Source of the DNA: JANYHY01 sp043784605 | Lineage (GTDB): Bacteria; Myxococcota_A; Polyangia; Polyangiales; Polyangiaceae | Assembly (NCBI GenBank): GCA_043784605.1 | Contig: JAYVYD010000339.1 | Location: 1 to 5,021, forward strand | Direction: 5' to 3' | DNA length: 5,021 nt | Shown: positions 1 through 5,021 of the stretch, in pieces | Layout: each line of letters opens with the position of its first letter | Position numbering within the stretch: position 1 is the first letter of the stretch | The notes under the pieces: model-generated | Seen by the model: the letters and a program-made list of their open reading frames with translations, nothing else | What the model was told of the DNA's origin: nothing | Databases searched by the model: none | Made by a program: the position numbers and the translations under genes

Positions 1-12
1 CCAAGCCCCGAT

Positions 13-408
13 TCAGACGCGCTCGTCGACCGACTGACGCGCGATGTCCCCCACTATCGGGTACGCGTAGTCGTCGCCGGTGAAGACTTTGTACGCGGCG
101 TACAGGTGGTAGACCATGAAGACGGGAATCGCGAGCCCGCACGTGGCCAGCGAGACGACCGTGCCCAGCAGCGACCAGAGCAGCGCTTGGAGCGCGTGGT
201 AGCTCGCCCAGCGAGAGTCGTTGCGCTTGATCAAATAGACGACGAGCGGCGCAAGGAACCAAGCGAACGCGGTCCCGCCATGCGCGATGGCTGCCGCGAG
301 GCGATCGCCGGACGAGTGCTTGGGCACCGGGGCGAGCGCATCAGGCGCGGGTCGATAGTGATCTTCCAAAGCCGAGGCTGTCATCCCGAAACGATCACTG
401 GTGTTCAA
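13..408 (-). CDS. DUF4870 domain-containing small membrane protein
   Basis: Function unknown; the DUF4870 family consists of small Tic20-like inner-membrane proteins. Counting from the internal ATG at 384, the hallmark order is visible: a hydrophobic helix at about residues 30-52 (AHGGTAFAWFLAPLVVYLIK), a polar turn KRNDSRW followed by YHALQALLW (family pattern: charged turn, then H-A-x-x-A-L), a second hydrophobic block at 64-98, and the closing FTGDDYAYPIVGDIAR, matching the usual 'G-x-x-Y-x-Y-P' end. The N-terminal 28 or so residues are polar and Pro/Ala-rich, as is common in myxobacterial members. Start choice: TTG at 408 (131 aa) has AGGAGA 10 bases upstream, while the in-frame ATG at 384 (123 aa) has no visible ribosome binding site. 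Both give the same domain. The frame stays open to 480, but that stretch looks non-coding. The gene is divergent from the glutaredoxin-like gene. The family call is strong; the start is uncertain. Confidence 0.85.
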   Translation of the reverse strand: MNTSDRFGMTASALEDHYRPAPDALAPVPKHSSGDRLAAAIAHGGTAFAWFLAPLVVYLIKRNDSRWASYHALQALLWSLLGTVVSLATCGLAIPVFMVYHLYAAYKVFTGDDYAYPIVGDIARQSVDERV

Positions 409-418
409 CGAATCTCTG

Positions 419-424
419 TCTCCT
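419..424 (-). promoter_or_regulatory. Ribosome binding site supporting a TTG start for the DUF4870 gene
   Basis: On the minus strand this reads AGGAGA, a near-perfect anti-16S match, with 10 bases before the TTG at 408. The later ATG (384) has no comparable purine tract, so this site favours the TTG. The spacing is slightly long, so the ATG is not excluded. Confidence 0.45.
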
Positions 425-452
425 GAGGGTCGTATTGACCTTCGAGTGGAAC

Positions 453-480
453 TTCGTAGGACGGCCGGTCGAAATTTCAA
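453..480 (-). promoter_or_regulatory. Weak candidate sigma-70-type promoter for the DUF4870 gene
   Basis: Reading the minus strand, TTGAAA (475-480) is followed by a 16-base spacer and TACGAA (453-458). The -35 is good and the -10 poor (3 of 6 matches). It lies in the most AT-rich part of the divergent intergenic region and would place the transcript start a short distance upstream of the AGGAGA site. This rests on pattern matching only. I see no equally good promoter for the plus-strand gene; TTGACC at 435-440 lacks a convincing -10. Confidence 0.22.
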
Positions 481-542
481 AAAAGTGCGCCGCGGCCATT
501 TTTAGCTTGTCCCACCTCCGTTGGGCTACGGTGCCCTCCACG

Positions 543-1160
543 ATGCGCTGCTCGAAGCACGGGCTCGCCGCCTCACCGGATGGCACGTGCGTGGTCTGTC
601 GGCGTGCGACAGCGCCGCAGCGAGCTACGGGCCTCCGCTGGCTCGGGTGGCTTGCTGGCGCCTCCGTCGTGCTGCTCCTCGGGTTCGCCCTGGTGCGCTG
701 GGGCGTTCGCTCGCTCGAGCCGGCGCGCGCGGAGCCTCCCCCGCGGACCGATCCCGCGTTGGTCGCGAGACCCGCGTGGACGACGGTGCCAAGCGCGTCA
801 ATGACGACCGCGCCGCCTGCGCACACGACGGCGTTCGAGGCCACCACTGCGTTCGCGGTCGACGACCACGCGCGACTCGAAGAAGAGCGCAAGCGCGTCT
901 CGATCACCGTCTACACGACGAGCTGGTGCCCTCATTGCCGTGAGGCCAAGTCTTGGCTCAAGTCGCACGACCAGCCGTACTTCGAGCGCGACATCGAGCA
1001 AGACCCGACCGCCAACGCGGCGATGCGTGCGCTCAACCCAAGCGGTGGCGTGCCCACCCTCCACGTCGACAGCGAGGTCATCGTCGGATTCAGTGACGCG
1101 GCTTTGGAGCGCGCGATCGACAACGCCGCGAAGCGACGCATCGCGAGCGCGCACAACTGA
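543..1160 (+). CDS. Membrane-anchored glutaredoxin-fold protein with N-terminal zinc-ribbon-like knuckle
   Basis: Predicted 205-aa thiol-disulfide oxidoreductase. Residues 1-21 hold C3-x2-H6 and C16-x2-C19, a small probable metal knuckle. A single TM helix follows at about 33-51, preceded by six Arg/Lys, so the N-terminus is probably cytoplasmic and the rest outside. A Pro/Ala/Thr-rich linker spans about 57-110. The C-terminal domain (about 118-195) is glutaredoxin-like: strand ITVYTTSW, active site C129-P-H-C132, helix REAKSWL, then the cis-proline loop GGVPTL (V170-P171) and the 'VGF' strand-turn. CPHC is the dipeptide typical of DsbA rather than the CPYC of classical glutaredoxins. The ATG at 543 was chosen because the Cys/His knuckle begins at once (MRCSKHG); in-frame GTG (531) and TTG (435) starts would add residues with no family-like character, and none has a clear ribosome binding site. 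The fold is confident. The redox partner is unknown, and a periplasmic location is inference from charge distribution. Confidence 0.85.
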   Translation: MRCSKHGLAASPDGTCVVCRRATAPQRATGLRWLGWLAGASVVLLLGFALVRWGVRSLEPARAEPPPRTDPALVARPAWTTVPSASMTTAPPAHTTAFEATTAFAVDDHARLEEERKRVSITVYTTSWCPHCREAKSWLKSHDQPYFERDIEQDPTANAAMRALNPSGGVPTLHVDSEVIVGFSDAALERAIDNAAKRRIASAHN

Positions 1161-1228
1161 CTAGTGTCCTGAATCAGACGTTCGCAGACCAACTTCTGAC
1201 CGCTTCGCGGCCTATGGCAGGACACTAG
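1161..1228. mobile_element. Miniature IS630/Tc1-mariner-like inverted-repeat element in a CTAG site
   Basis: Perfect 11-bp inverted repeats, CTAGTGTCCTG (1161-1171) and CAGGACACTAG (1218-1228), enclose 46 bp. This can be read as a 62-bp element with GTGTCCTG/CAGGACAC ends (1164-1225), flanked on each side by TA and then by C and G, which is the product expected from insertion into CTAG with duplication of the central TA. TA duplication and a CTAG preference are established for IS630-family transposases. Two smaller stems lie inside: TCAGA/TCTGA (1174-1178 with 1195-1199) and CCGC/GCGG (1200-1203 with 1207-1210), giving a branched fold. There is no coding capacity, so it would be non-autonomous. 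It starts directly after the TGA of the glutaredoxin-like gene. Alternative: a terminator for that gene, although no T-tract follows. Confidence 0.5.
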
Positions 1229-1233
1229 ACGCC

Positions 1234-1258
1234 CTAGTGAGGGCTCTCGCCCCTCTAG
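1234..1258. terminator. Pseudopalindromic hairpin between convergent genes
   Basis: CTAG at both ends (1234-1237, 1255-1258) encloses GAGGGC, a TCTC loop and GCCCCTC, giving a GC-rich stem with one bulged C. It lies in the tail-to-tail gap and includes the TAG stop of the SMI1/KNR4 gene. It could act as a terminator in either direction, but only TT follows on the plus strand, so it lacks a proper U-tract. Its left CTAGTG can also pair with CACTAG at 1223-1228, in competition with the neighbouring element. Confidence 0.35.
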
Positions 1259-2454
1259 TTGGGGCCGGTCTTCAGTAAAGCGAGCAACGCGCGCACCTCG
1301 GCGGCATGACCTTTGTTGACGAGCTCCTCGAAGAACGGATCGCAAGCGGCCTTGAATTTGGCGTCTTGTAGCGCGCCGCGGTCTGCGCCGACGCCGAGCT
1401 TAGCCGCGCGCGCGAGAGCGGCAGCCGCGCCGATGCGATCACCGTCCGCGAGACGCTCTCGCGCCAGTCGATGATGCAGATCGAGTGACCACCGCGAGCC
1501 CTCCGCGCGCTGATCCAGCACCTTGAGAGCGTCTCCGCGGCGACCGAGCGTCCAGAGCGCCTGCTCTTCCGCGTACAGGAGCTCGCTCGTCGTCGAGTGC
1601 CACAGCTCGCCGCTCGCGAGGCCTCGCTCACACTCTCGCAGCACGGCCTCGTGATCGCCGTGGAAGCTAAACACTGCAGCGCGATCGACGGCCAGGCGTC
1701 CCTCGGGCTCTTCGGTGCCCACTTCGCACGCCCTCTCGAACGCGGCGAGCGCGTCGTCGTTGCGGTCGTCGAACATGCGTAGGTATCCGAGCGTGCGCAG
1801 CGCTTTTGGATCGTCTTTTGCGGCGATGCGCTCGATGGTCGCGCGAGCCGCTTCGACTCCGTCGTGTGGCCACGAGCCCTCGACACGTGTGCGCGCGAAC
1901 GCGGGCAGCGCCTGTGTTGCCCATTCGTAGAACGCGCCGTCGAGCCATCCGCCGATCCACGCGAGGAACGACGGCGCCTCCGGCACGAGCGGCCCTTGAC
2001 CCTCCGAGAAATCGGACCACACCTCGCCTGCAGATGATCCGCAAACGATCAGCAGCGACGCATACCCGCAGCCTTGTTGCGCGAGCAGGATGCATCCGTC
2101 GTAGCGCTGGGCTCCCTTGGGCAGCGGCCCGTCGAACGGCGCCTCGTGCGTGAACGGAAACGGCGAAGTCGCGCTCGGATAGGGCTGCCCCTCGCGAACG
2201 AAGAGCGGCTCCATCAATGGGCTCGGCTCGATCAAGCCATAATAGGGTCCTGCGCCCGCGCGTCCGACGTTCATCAGGAAGGCTCGATAGTCTGCTGGCA
2301 GGGTCGCGCCGACGTCGCGCTCGACCGACTCGAGCTCGCCCGCGCTGTACGGAGCATCGAGTTTGTAGCGGTGCGACGCGGCACCGAACACCTGTAGTTC
2401 CGTGTCCAACGACGCGAGTAAAGCGAGCTTGGAGCGAACGGTCGCGAGGTCCAC
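1255..2454 (-). CDS. SMI1/KNR4 (SUKH) domain protein with C-terminal TPR-like repeats
   Basis: Predicted 399-aa soluble protein with no signal peptide or TM helix. Residues 1-180 form a SUKH/SMI1-KNR4 domain: an opening helix, then FGAASHRYKLDAPYSAGELE, the core LPADYRAFLMNVGRAGAGPYYGL (about 53-74, split across strand and helix), GCGYASLLIV (128-137), VWSD (145-148), and the closing FLAWIGGWLDGAFYEWA (163-179). Residues 200-357 are Ala/Leu/Arg-rich helical pairs resembling tetratricopeptide repeats (e.g. LGYLRMFDDRNDDALAAFER). The end, KAACDPFFEEL, looks like the terminal helix of such repeat proteins. SUKH proteins are often immunity proteins for polymorphic toxins, but many are orphans; no toxin is visible here. 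The GTG at 2454 was chosen because it puts 'VDLATVRSKLALL' at the expected domain start, with GGAG 12 bases upstream. The frame is open to 2643, but that part is antisense of the neighbouring gene. Confidence 0.87.
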   Translation of the reverse strand: MDLATVRSKLALLASLDTELQVFGAASHRYKLDAPYSAGELESVERDVGATLPADYRAFLMNVGRAGAGPYYGLIEPSPLMEPLFVREGQPYPSATSPFPFTHEAPFDGPLPKGAQRYDGCILLAQQGCGYASLLIVCGSSAGEVWSDFSEGQGPLVPEAPSFLAWIGGWLDGAFYEWATQALPAFARTRVEGSWPHDGVEAARATIERIAAKDDPKALRTLGYLRMFDDRNDDALAAFERACEVGTEEPEGRLAVDRAAVFSFHGDHEAVLRECERGLASGELWHSTTSELLYAEEQALWTLGRRGDALKVLDQRAEGSRWSLDLHHRLARERLADGDRIGAAAALARAAKLGVGADRGALQDAKFKAACDPFFEELVNKGHAAEVRALLALLKTGPN

Positions 2455-2466
2455 AGCATCAACATA

Positions 2467-2470
2467 CTCC
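2467..2470 (-). promoter_or_regulatory. Possible ribosome binding site for the SMI1/KNR4 gene
   Basis: GGAG on the minus strand, 12 bases before the GTG at 2454. The spacing is longer than usual. Two ATGs in another frame fall between it and the GTG; one of them sits a single base after GGAG and the other about ten bases after. The GTG is preferred because of the protein homology pattern, not the strength of this site. Confidence 0.3.
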
Positions 2471-2484
2471 AGAGTGCTAAGTTG

Positions 2485-4581
2485 ATGAGTACGGTGAGCG
2501 ACAACAAGCCGAACCGAACCCCCCTCTTCATCGCCGCCGGCGGGATCGCGGTCGCTATCGTGCTCGACGTGGCGTTGAGCGGAGGGAGTGGTGCCTCCGA
2601 CGCGATGTCGTTCTTCGGGCGCTTTCATCCGCTCGCCGTGCACATGCCGATCGGGATGATCCTCTTGCTCGCGGCGCTCGAGGGCTTATGCGTTTGGCCG
2701 AAGCTGCGCGCGCGCATCGATCCCGCGGTGTCCACCGTGCTTCGCCTCGCTCTGTTGTCCGCGCTCGCGGCGTTCACGATGGGCCTGCTGCTCGCGCACG
2801 GCGGTGGCTATCCCGCGAAGCTCCTCCGGTTGCACAAGCTGCTCACGCTCGCGACCGTGATCGGCGCCGCCGGGTCCGTGTTCGCGTGGTCGGTCGTGGA
2901 GACAGGCGCCAACCGGCTGTTTTACAGGGGTGCGTTGATGGCGACCGTCACGCTGCTCTCCATCGGCGCGCACTTAGGCGGCTCGATGACTCACGGCGAC
3001 AACTACCTCGTGCAGTACGCGCCCGCGTTCATGAAGGGACTCGTGGGCAGCACGGACACTGCGTCCCAAGACGTCGCGCCGCCACCAGCCGCACCCGTGT
3101 CGGATCCGCGCGTGTTCGCGGATGTCGTGATGCCGGTGCTGAAGGAGAAGTGCATCGAGTGCCACGGGCCCGAGAAATCGAAGGCGGGACTGCGCATGGA
3201 TAGCCTCGAGGCGATGCTGAAGGGTGGCGACGACGGACCTGCGTTCGTCGCGGGGCACTCGGAGAAGAGCCTGCTCGTCACACGCGCGAAGAAGCCCACC
3301 AGCGAGGACGAGCACATGCCGCCGGCGGACAAACCGCAGCTCACCGCCGAGGAGCTCGATCTCCTCTCGTTCTGGATCGACAGCGGGGGCAGCGCCGATC
3401 AGAAGGTGCGCGACGTGCTGGTGCCCGACGGCGCTCGCGGACTGTTGATCAAAGCGTCTGCGGGCATCAAGACGGCGCCGACCCCGCCTCCGCCAGTCAC
3501 CACTGGAACAACATCGCACGCGGACAAGCCGAAGCCGACCGCCGCGATGACGAGCACGACGACCGCCGCGATGACGAGCACGACCACCACCGCAGACGCC
3601 CCGGCCTATGCCGCTCTCGTCGCGCCGCTGCTCGCGAACAAATGTGGACGCTGTCATGGTGCAGACAAACAGAAGGGCAAGCTGCGCACGGACTCGCTCG
3701 CTGCACTGCTAGTGGGTGGCAAGTCCGGACCCGCGATCGTGGCGAACGACACCGCGCAGTGGACGTTGATGAAGCGCGCTCACTTGCCGATGGGCGATGA
3801 CAAACACATGCCCCCGAGCGATGAGCCACAGCTGACGACGAGCGAGCTCGCGCTCCTCTCGTTCTGGATCGGTCATGGCGCAGACGCGACCCTCGCGACG
3901 ACTGCGGTTCCGGCGAATTTGAGGCATATTTCGTTCATTGCTCGAACACACGAGCCCGCGACACTGGACATCCCGATGAGCCCCGAAGTCACGACCACCG
4001 CGGTCCCCACGAGCACCGCGAGCGGGCCGCCGTCGAGCGTTCACCCGGTGAAGCTCTTCACGGACGTGGTCGCGCCGATCTTCAAGAACCGCTGCGGCGA
4101 TTGTCACTCGGGAGAGTTCGCGTCTGGAGATTTCATCATCGGCGACCACGCGCAGCTCTTCGCAAAGTCGCGCGTCGTGCCCGGCGATACGAAGTCGAGC
4201 ACGCTGTTCGGACATATCATTTCACCGCTGACGGACGACGAGCACATGCCTCCGAAGAAGAGGCAACAACCGACGCCGGAAGAGATCGACGCGGTCCGCC
4301 TGTGGATCGCGCGCGGCGCGACAGAAGACGTCATCGTCGACGCGAGCGAGGTCGACCCCAGGCTCATCGGAGCGACCGTTGCGCCGTCAACTACCGCGAG
4401 CAAGCGCGAGGACGGCACGCCTCCGCAGGCCGCGAAGCTCGCCGTTGTCCCTCCACGCGCGGCCGGCTGCGGCTGCGAACTCTCGAGCGAATCGAGCAAC
4501 GTCACCCTCGCAGCAACGACGCTTCCACTCTTCGCAATGCTCGCGCGAAGACGACGCAAGCGATCGAATCACTACTCGTAA
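2485..4581 (+). CDS. Polytopic membrane protein with three planctomycete-type cytochrome c domains and a MYXO-CTERM-like tail
   Basis: Predicted 698-aa membrane cytochrome. Five hydrophobic segments (about 13-32, 50-70, 84-104, 117-137, 147-163) form a DUF2231-like bundle with conserved-looking histidines H48, H53 (FHPLAVHMPIG), H117, H163 and H170 (GAHLGGSMTHGDNYL). Three c-heme domains follow: C223-IE-CH227 with H277-MPP, C387-GR-CH391 with H441-MPP, and C537-GD-CH541 with H587-MPP. The Met of each HMPP is a plausible axial ligand (PSCyt1 pattern). An N-in topology with five helices puts the hemes in the periplasm, where heme c is attached. Pro/Thr/Ser linkers separate the domains. The C-terminus has C662-G-C664, a hydrophobic stretch at 673-687 and R688-RRRKR. 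It is probably an electron-transfer protein; donor and acceptor are unknown. The ATG at 2485 was chosen over the adjoining TTG at 2482; its ribosome binding site is poor. Confidence 0.9.
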   Translation: MSTVSDNKPNRTPLFIAAGGIAVAIVLDVALSGGSGASDAMSFFGRFHPLAVHMPIGMILLLAALEGLCVWPKLRARIDPAVSTVLRLALLSALAAFTMGLLLAHGGGYPAKLLRLHKLLTLATVIGAAGSVFAWSVVETGANRLFYRGALMATVTLLSIGAHLGGSMTHGDNYLVQYAPAFMKGLVGSTDTASQDVAPPPAAPVSDPRVFADVVMPVLKEKCIECHGPEKSKAGLRMDSLEAMLKGGDDGPAFVAGHSEKSLLVTRAKKPTSEDEHMPPADKPQLTAEELDLLSFWIDSGGSADQKVRDVLVPDGARGLLIKASAGIKTAPTPPPPVTTGTTSHADKPKPTAAMTSTTTAAMTSTTTTADAPAYAALVAPLLANKCGRCHGADKQKGKLRTDSLAALLVGGKSGPAIVANDTAQWTLMKRAHLPMGDDKHMPPSDEPQLTTSELALLSFWIGHGADATLATTAVPANLRHISFIARTHEPATLDIPMSPEVTTTAVPTSTASGPPSSVHPVKLFTDVVAPIFKNRCGDCHSGEFASGDFIIGDHAQLFAKSRVVPGDTKSSTLFGHIISPLTDDEHMPPKKRQQPTPEEIDAVRLWIARGATEDVIVDASEVDPRLIGATVAPSTTASKREDGTPPQAAKLAVVPPRAAGCGCELSSESSNVTLAATTLPLFAMLARRRRKRSNHYS
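3537..3584 (+). repeat. Perfect 24-bp tandem duplication in the inter-heme linker
   Basis: Bases 3537-3560 and 3561-3584 are identical and in frame, encoding two copies of the eight-residue unit TAAMTSTT in the linker between heme domains 1 and 2. Identity at the third codon positions suggests a recent slippage duplication. The linker is low-complexity Pro/Thr/Ala. Confidence 0.9.
4468..4563 (+). other. MYXO-CTERM-like C-terminal sorting signal (part of the cytochrome gene)
   Basis: Encodes residues 662-693: C-G-C, a Ser/Glu-rich spacer, the hydrophobic VTLAATTLPLFAMLA, then RRRRKR. This is the layout of the MYXO-CTERM domain, whose invariant Cys is the site of myxosortase processing and lipid attachment in myxobacteria. 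The hydrophobic stretch is short and contains a Pro, and five residues follow the basic cluster, so the match is good but not textbook. Confidence 0.65.
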
Positions 4582-4598
4582 TAGCGAGAGTGGATCGC
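4560..4598. terminator. Hairpin spanning the overlapping convergent stop codons
   Basis: CACT (4570-4573) pairs with AGTG (4589-4592) and CTCG (4575-4578) with CGAG (4585-4588), with one bulged A and a six-base loop that contains the TAA of the cytochrome gene. An outer stem GCGATC/GATCGC (4560-4565 with 4593-4598) extends it across a four-base bulge. There is no T-tract on either side, so any termination role, possibly bidirectional, is a guess. Confidence 0.3.
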
Positions 4599-5021
4599 GA
4601 CAGCGGTGAGGATCGCGACCTCGCGAGGAAGCGCCTCTTTCGTCTCCACCTTGAAGCGATCGCGCCAGCCGACTTCTTTGCGAAGCTCGAGCACGACCTT
4701 GCCTTCGTTGTCGGCGCACTGGAACACCTCGGTCGAGATGCCGCCGCTCGTCGCGTGATAGCCCTTGCCGTTGACCGTGAGCGTCATCGTTTTGCGGAGA
4801 GAGACTGCGGGGAAGTTGACCACCGCCTTTTCCTCACCGCCGGACGCGATGACGAACTTCGTCTTCATCATATTCCCGTTGAGCGTCGCGACCGTCTTGT
4901 CTCCGTCGTTGAGACTGAGGCTCGGCGTGGACGACAGGAACGTGCCCTTCACGATGAGGCTCGCTTCCTTCTCGCCATCGGTTCTTACTTCGTACTCGCT
5001 CGCGACGGTCATGATGCGCTG
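4572..5021 (-). CDS. LURP-one-related / tubby-like (LOR) domain protein, probably 5'-truncated by the window
   Basis: Small beta-rich protein with at least 149 codons in the window. The order fits the LOR/tubby C-terminal-like fold: an opening YEVRTDGEKEASLIVKG, a series of short alternating strands (ATLNGN, KFVIAS, AVVNFP, LTVNGKGY), then VVLELRKE and the closing DRFKVETKE...VAILTAVAIHSRYYE, resembling the family's last strand followed by its buried hydrophobic helix. Members include bacterial YxjI-like and phospholipid-scramblase-like proteins; no enzymatic activity is established for them. An ATG exists at 5012, but it has no ribosome binding site and the frame stays open to the window end, where 'QRI' precedes the Met. 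That looks like the usual family opening (a Q-R/K-hydrophobic motif), so the true start is probably outside. The last 10 bp overlap the 3' end of the cytochrome gene, tail to tail. Confidence 0.7.
   Translation of the reverse strand, partial: QRIMTVASEYEVRTDGEKEASLIVKGTFLSSTPSLSLNDGDKTVATLNGNMMKTKFVIASGGEEKAVVNFPAVSLRKTMTLTVNGKGYHATSGGISTEVFQCADNEGKVVLELRKEVGWRDRFKVETKEALPREVAILTAVAIHSRYYE

Noticed and set aside
435..462. TTGACC as a -35 box for the glutaredoxin-like gene
   Set aside because: The best -10 at suitable spacing is TAGGAC, a poor match, so I do not annotate it as a promoter.
435..542. Upstream extension of the glutaredoxin-like gene from a TTG
   Set aside because: It covers the AT-rich divergent intergenic region, adds residues with no family character ahead of the Cys/His knuckle, and has no ribosome binding site.
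395..907. Minus-strand 170-residue open frame
   Set aside because: Low-complexity product, antisense to the glutaredoxin-like gene and crossing the divergent intergenic region.
2274..2531. Minus-strand 85-residue frame with a hydrophobic start and GGAG placed just before an internal ATG
   Set aside because: Tempting because of the GGAG spacing, but after a short hydrophobic stretch the product is Ser/Arg-rich and it lies inside the SMI1/KNR4 gene in another frame.
2455..2643. N-terminal extension of the SMI1/KNR4 reading frame by 63 residues
   Set aside because: It is antisense to the first 50 or so codons of the cytochrome gene, is charged and low-complexity, and the SUKH domain opens exactly at the GTG at 2454.
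3537..3584. Tandem 24-bp units as a possible CRISPR or regulatory array
   Set aside because: Only two copies, no spacers, and in frame within a protein linker.
2974..3657. Minus-strand 227-residue open frame
   Set aside because: Arg/His-rich product with no domain logic, fully antisense to the well-supported cytochrome gene: a typical shadow in GC-rich DNA.

Overview
This is a GC-rich window from what looks like a myxobacterium (phylum Myxococcota). The strongest pointer is the C-terminus of the large cytochrome gene, which has the layout of a MYXO-CTERM sorting tail: a Cys-Gly-Cys motif, a short hydrophobic stretch, then an Arg cluster. The Pro/Thr/Ser-rich linkers and the zinc-ribbon/TM/glutaredoxin architecture fit the same group. 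The genus cannot be named from the sequence.

Layout, left to right. (1) Minus strand, about 13-408: a small membrane protein of the DUF4870 type. (2) Plus strand, 543-1160: a membrane-anchored protein with an N-terminal Cys/His knuckle and a C-terminal glutaredoxin fold carrying a CPHC active site. It is divergent from gene 1 across a roughly 134-base intergenic region. (3) 1161-1258: a compact tail-to-tail intergenic region. It contains a 62-bp miniature element with perfect inverted ends sitting exactly inside a CTAG site with a TA duplication (IS630/Tc1-mariner-like), followed by a second pseudopalindrome that reaches into the next stop codon. (4) Minus strand, 1255-2454: a SMI1/KNR4 (SUKH) domain fused to TPR-like helical repeats. 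(5) Plus strand, 2485-4581: a large membrane protein with five N-terminal TM helices, three planctomycete-type c-heme domains (CxxCH...HMPP) and a MYXO-CTERM-like tail. Only 30 bases separate its start from that of gene 4. (6) Minus strand, 4572 to the window edge: a LURP-one/tubby-like (LOR) protein, probably truncated at its 5' end by the window. Its stop overlaps the cytochrome gene by 10 bp, and both stops lie in one hairpin.

The genes alternate in strand, so there is no multi-gene operon here. No defence system, CRISPR array, tRNA or rRNA is visible. The genes are mostly housekeeping or hypothetical. A loose theme of envelope redox (cytochrome plus a probably exported glutaredoxin-fold protein) is inference only. 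The points most worth a second look are the solo IS630-like miniature element, the triheme cytochrome with a MYXO-CTERM tail on a polytopic protein, and the zinc-ribbon/TM/CPHC glutaredoxin.
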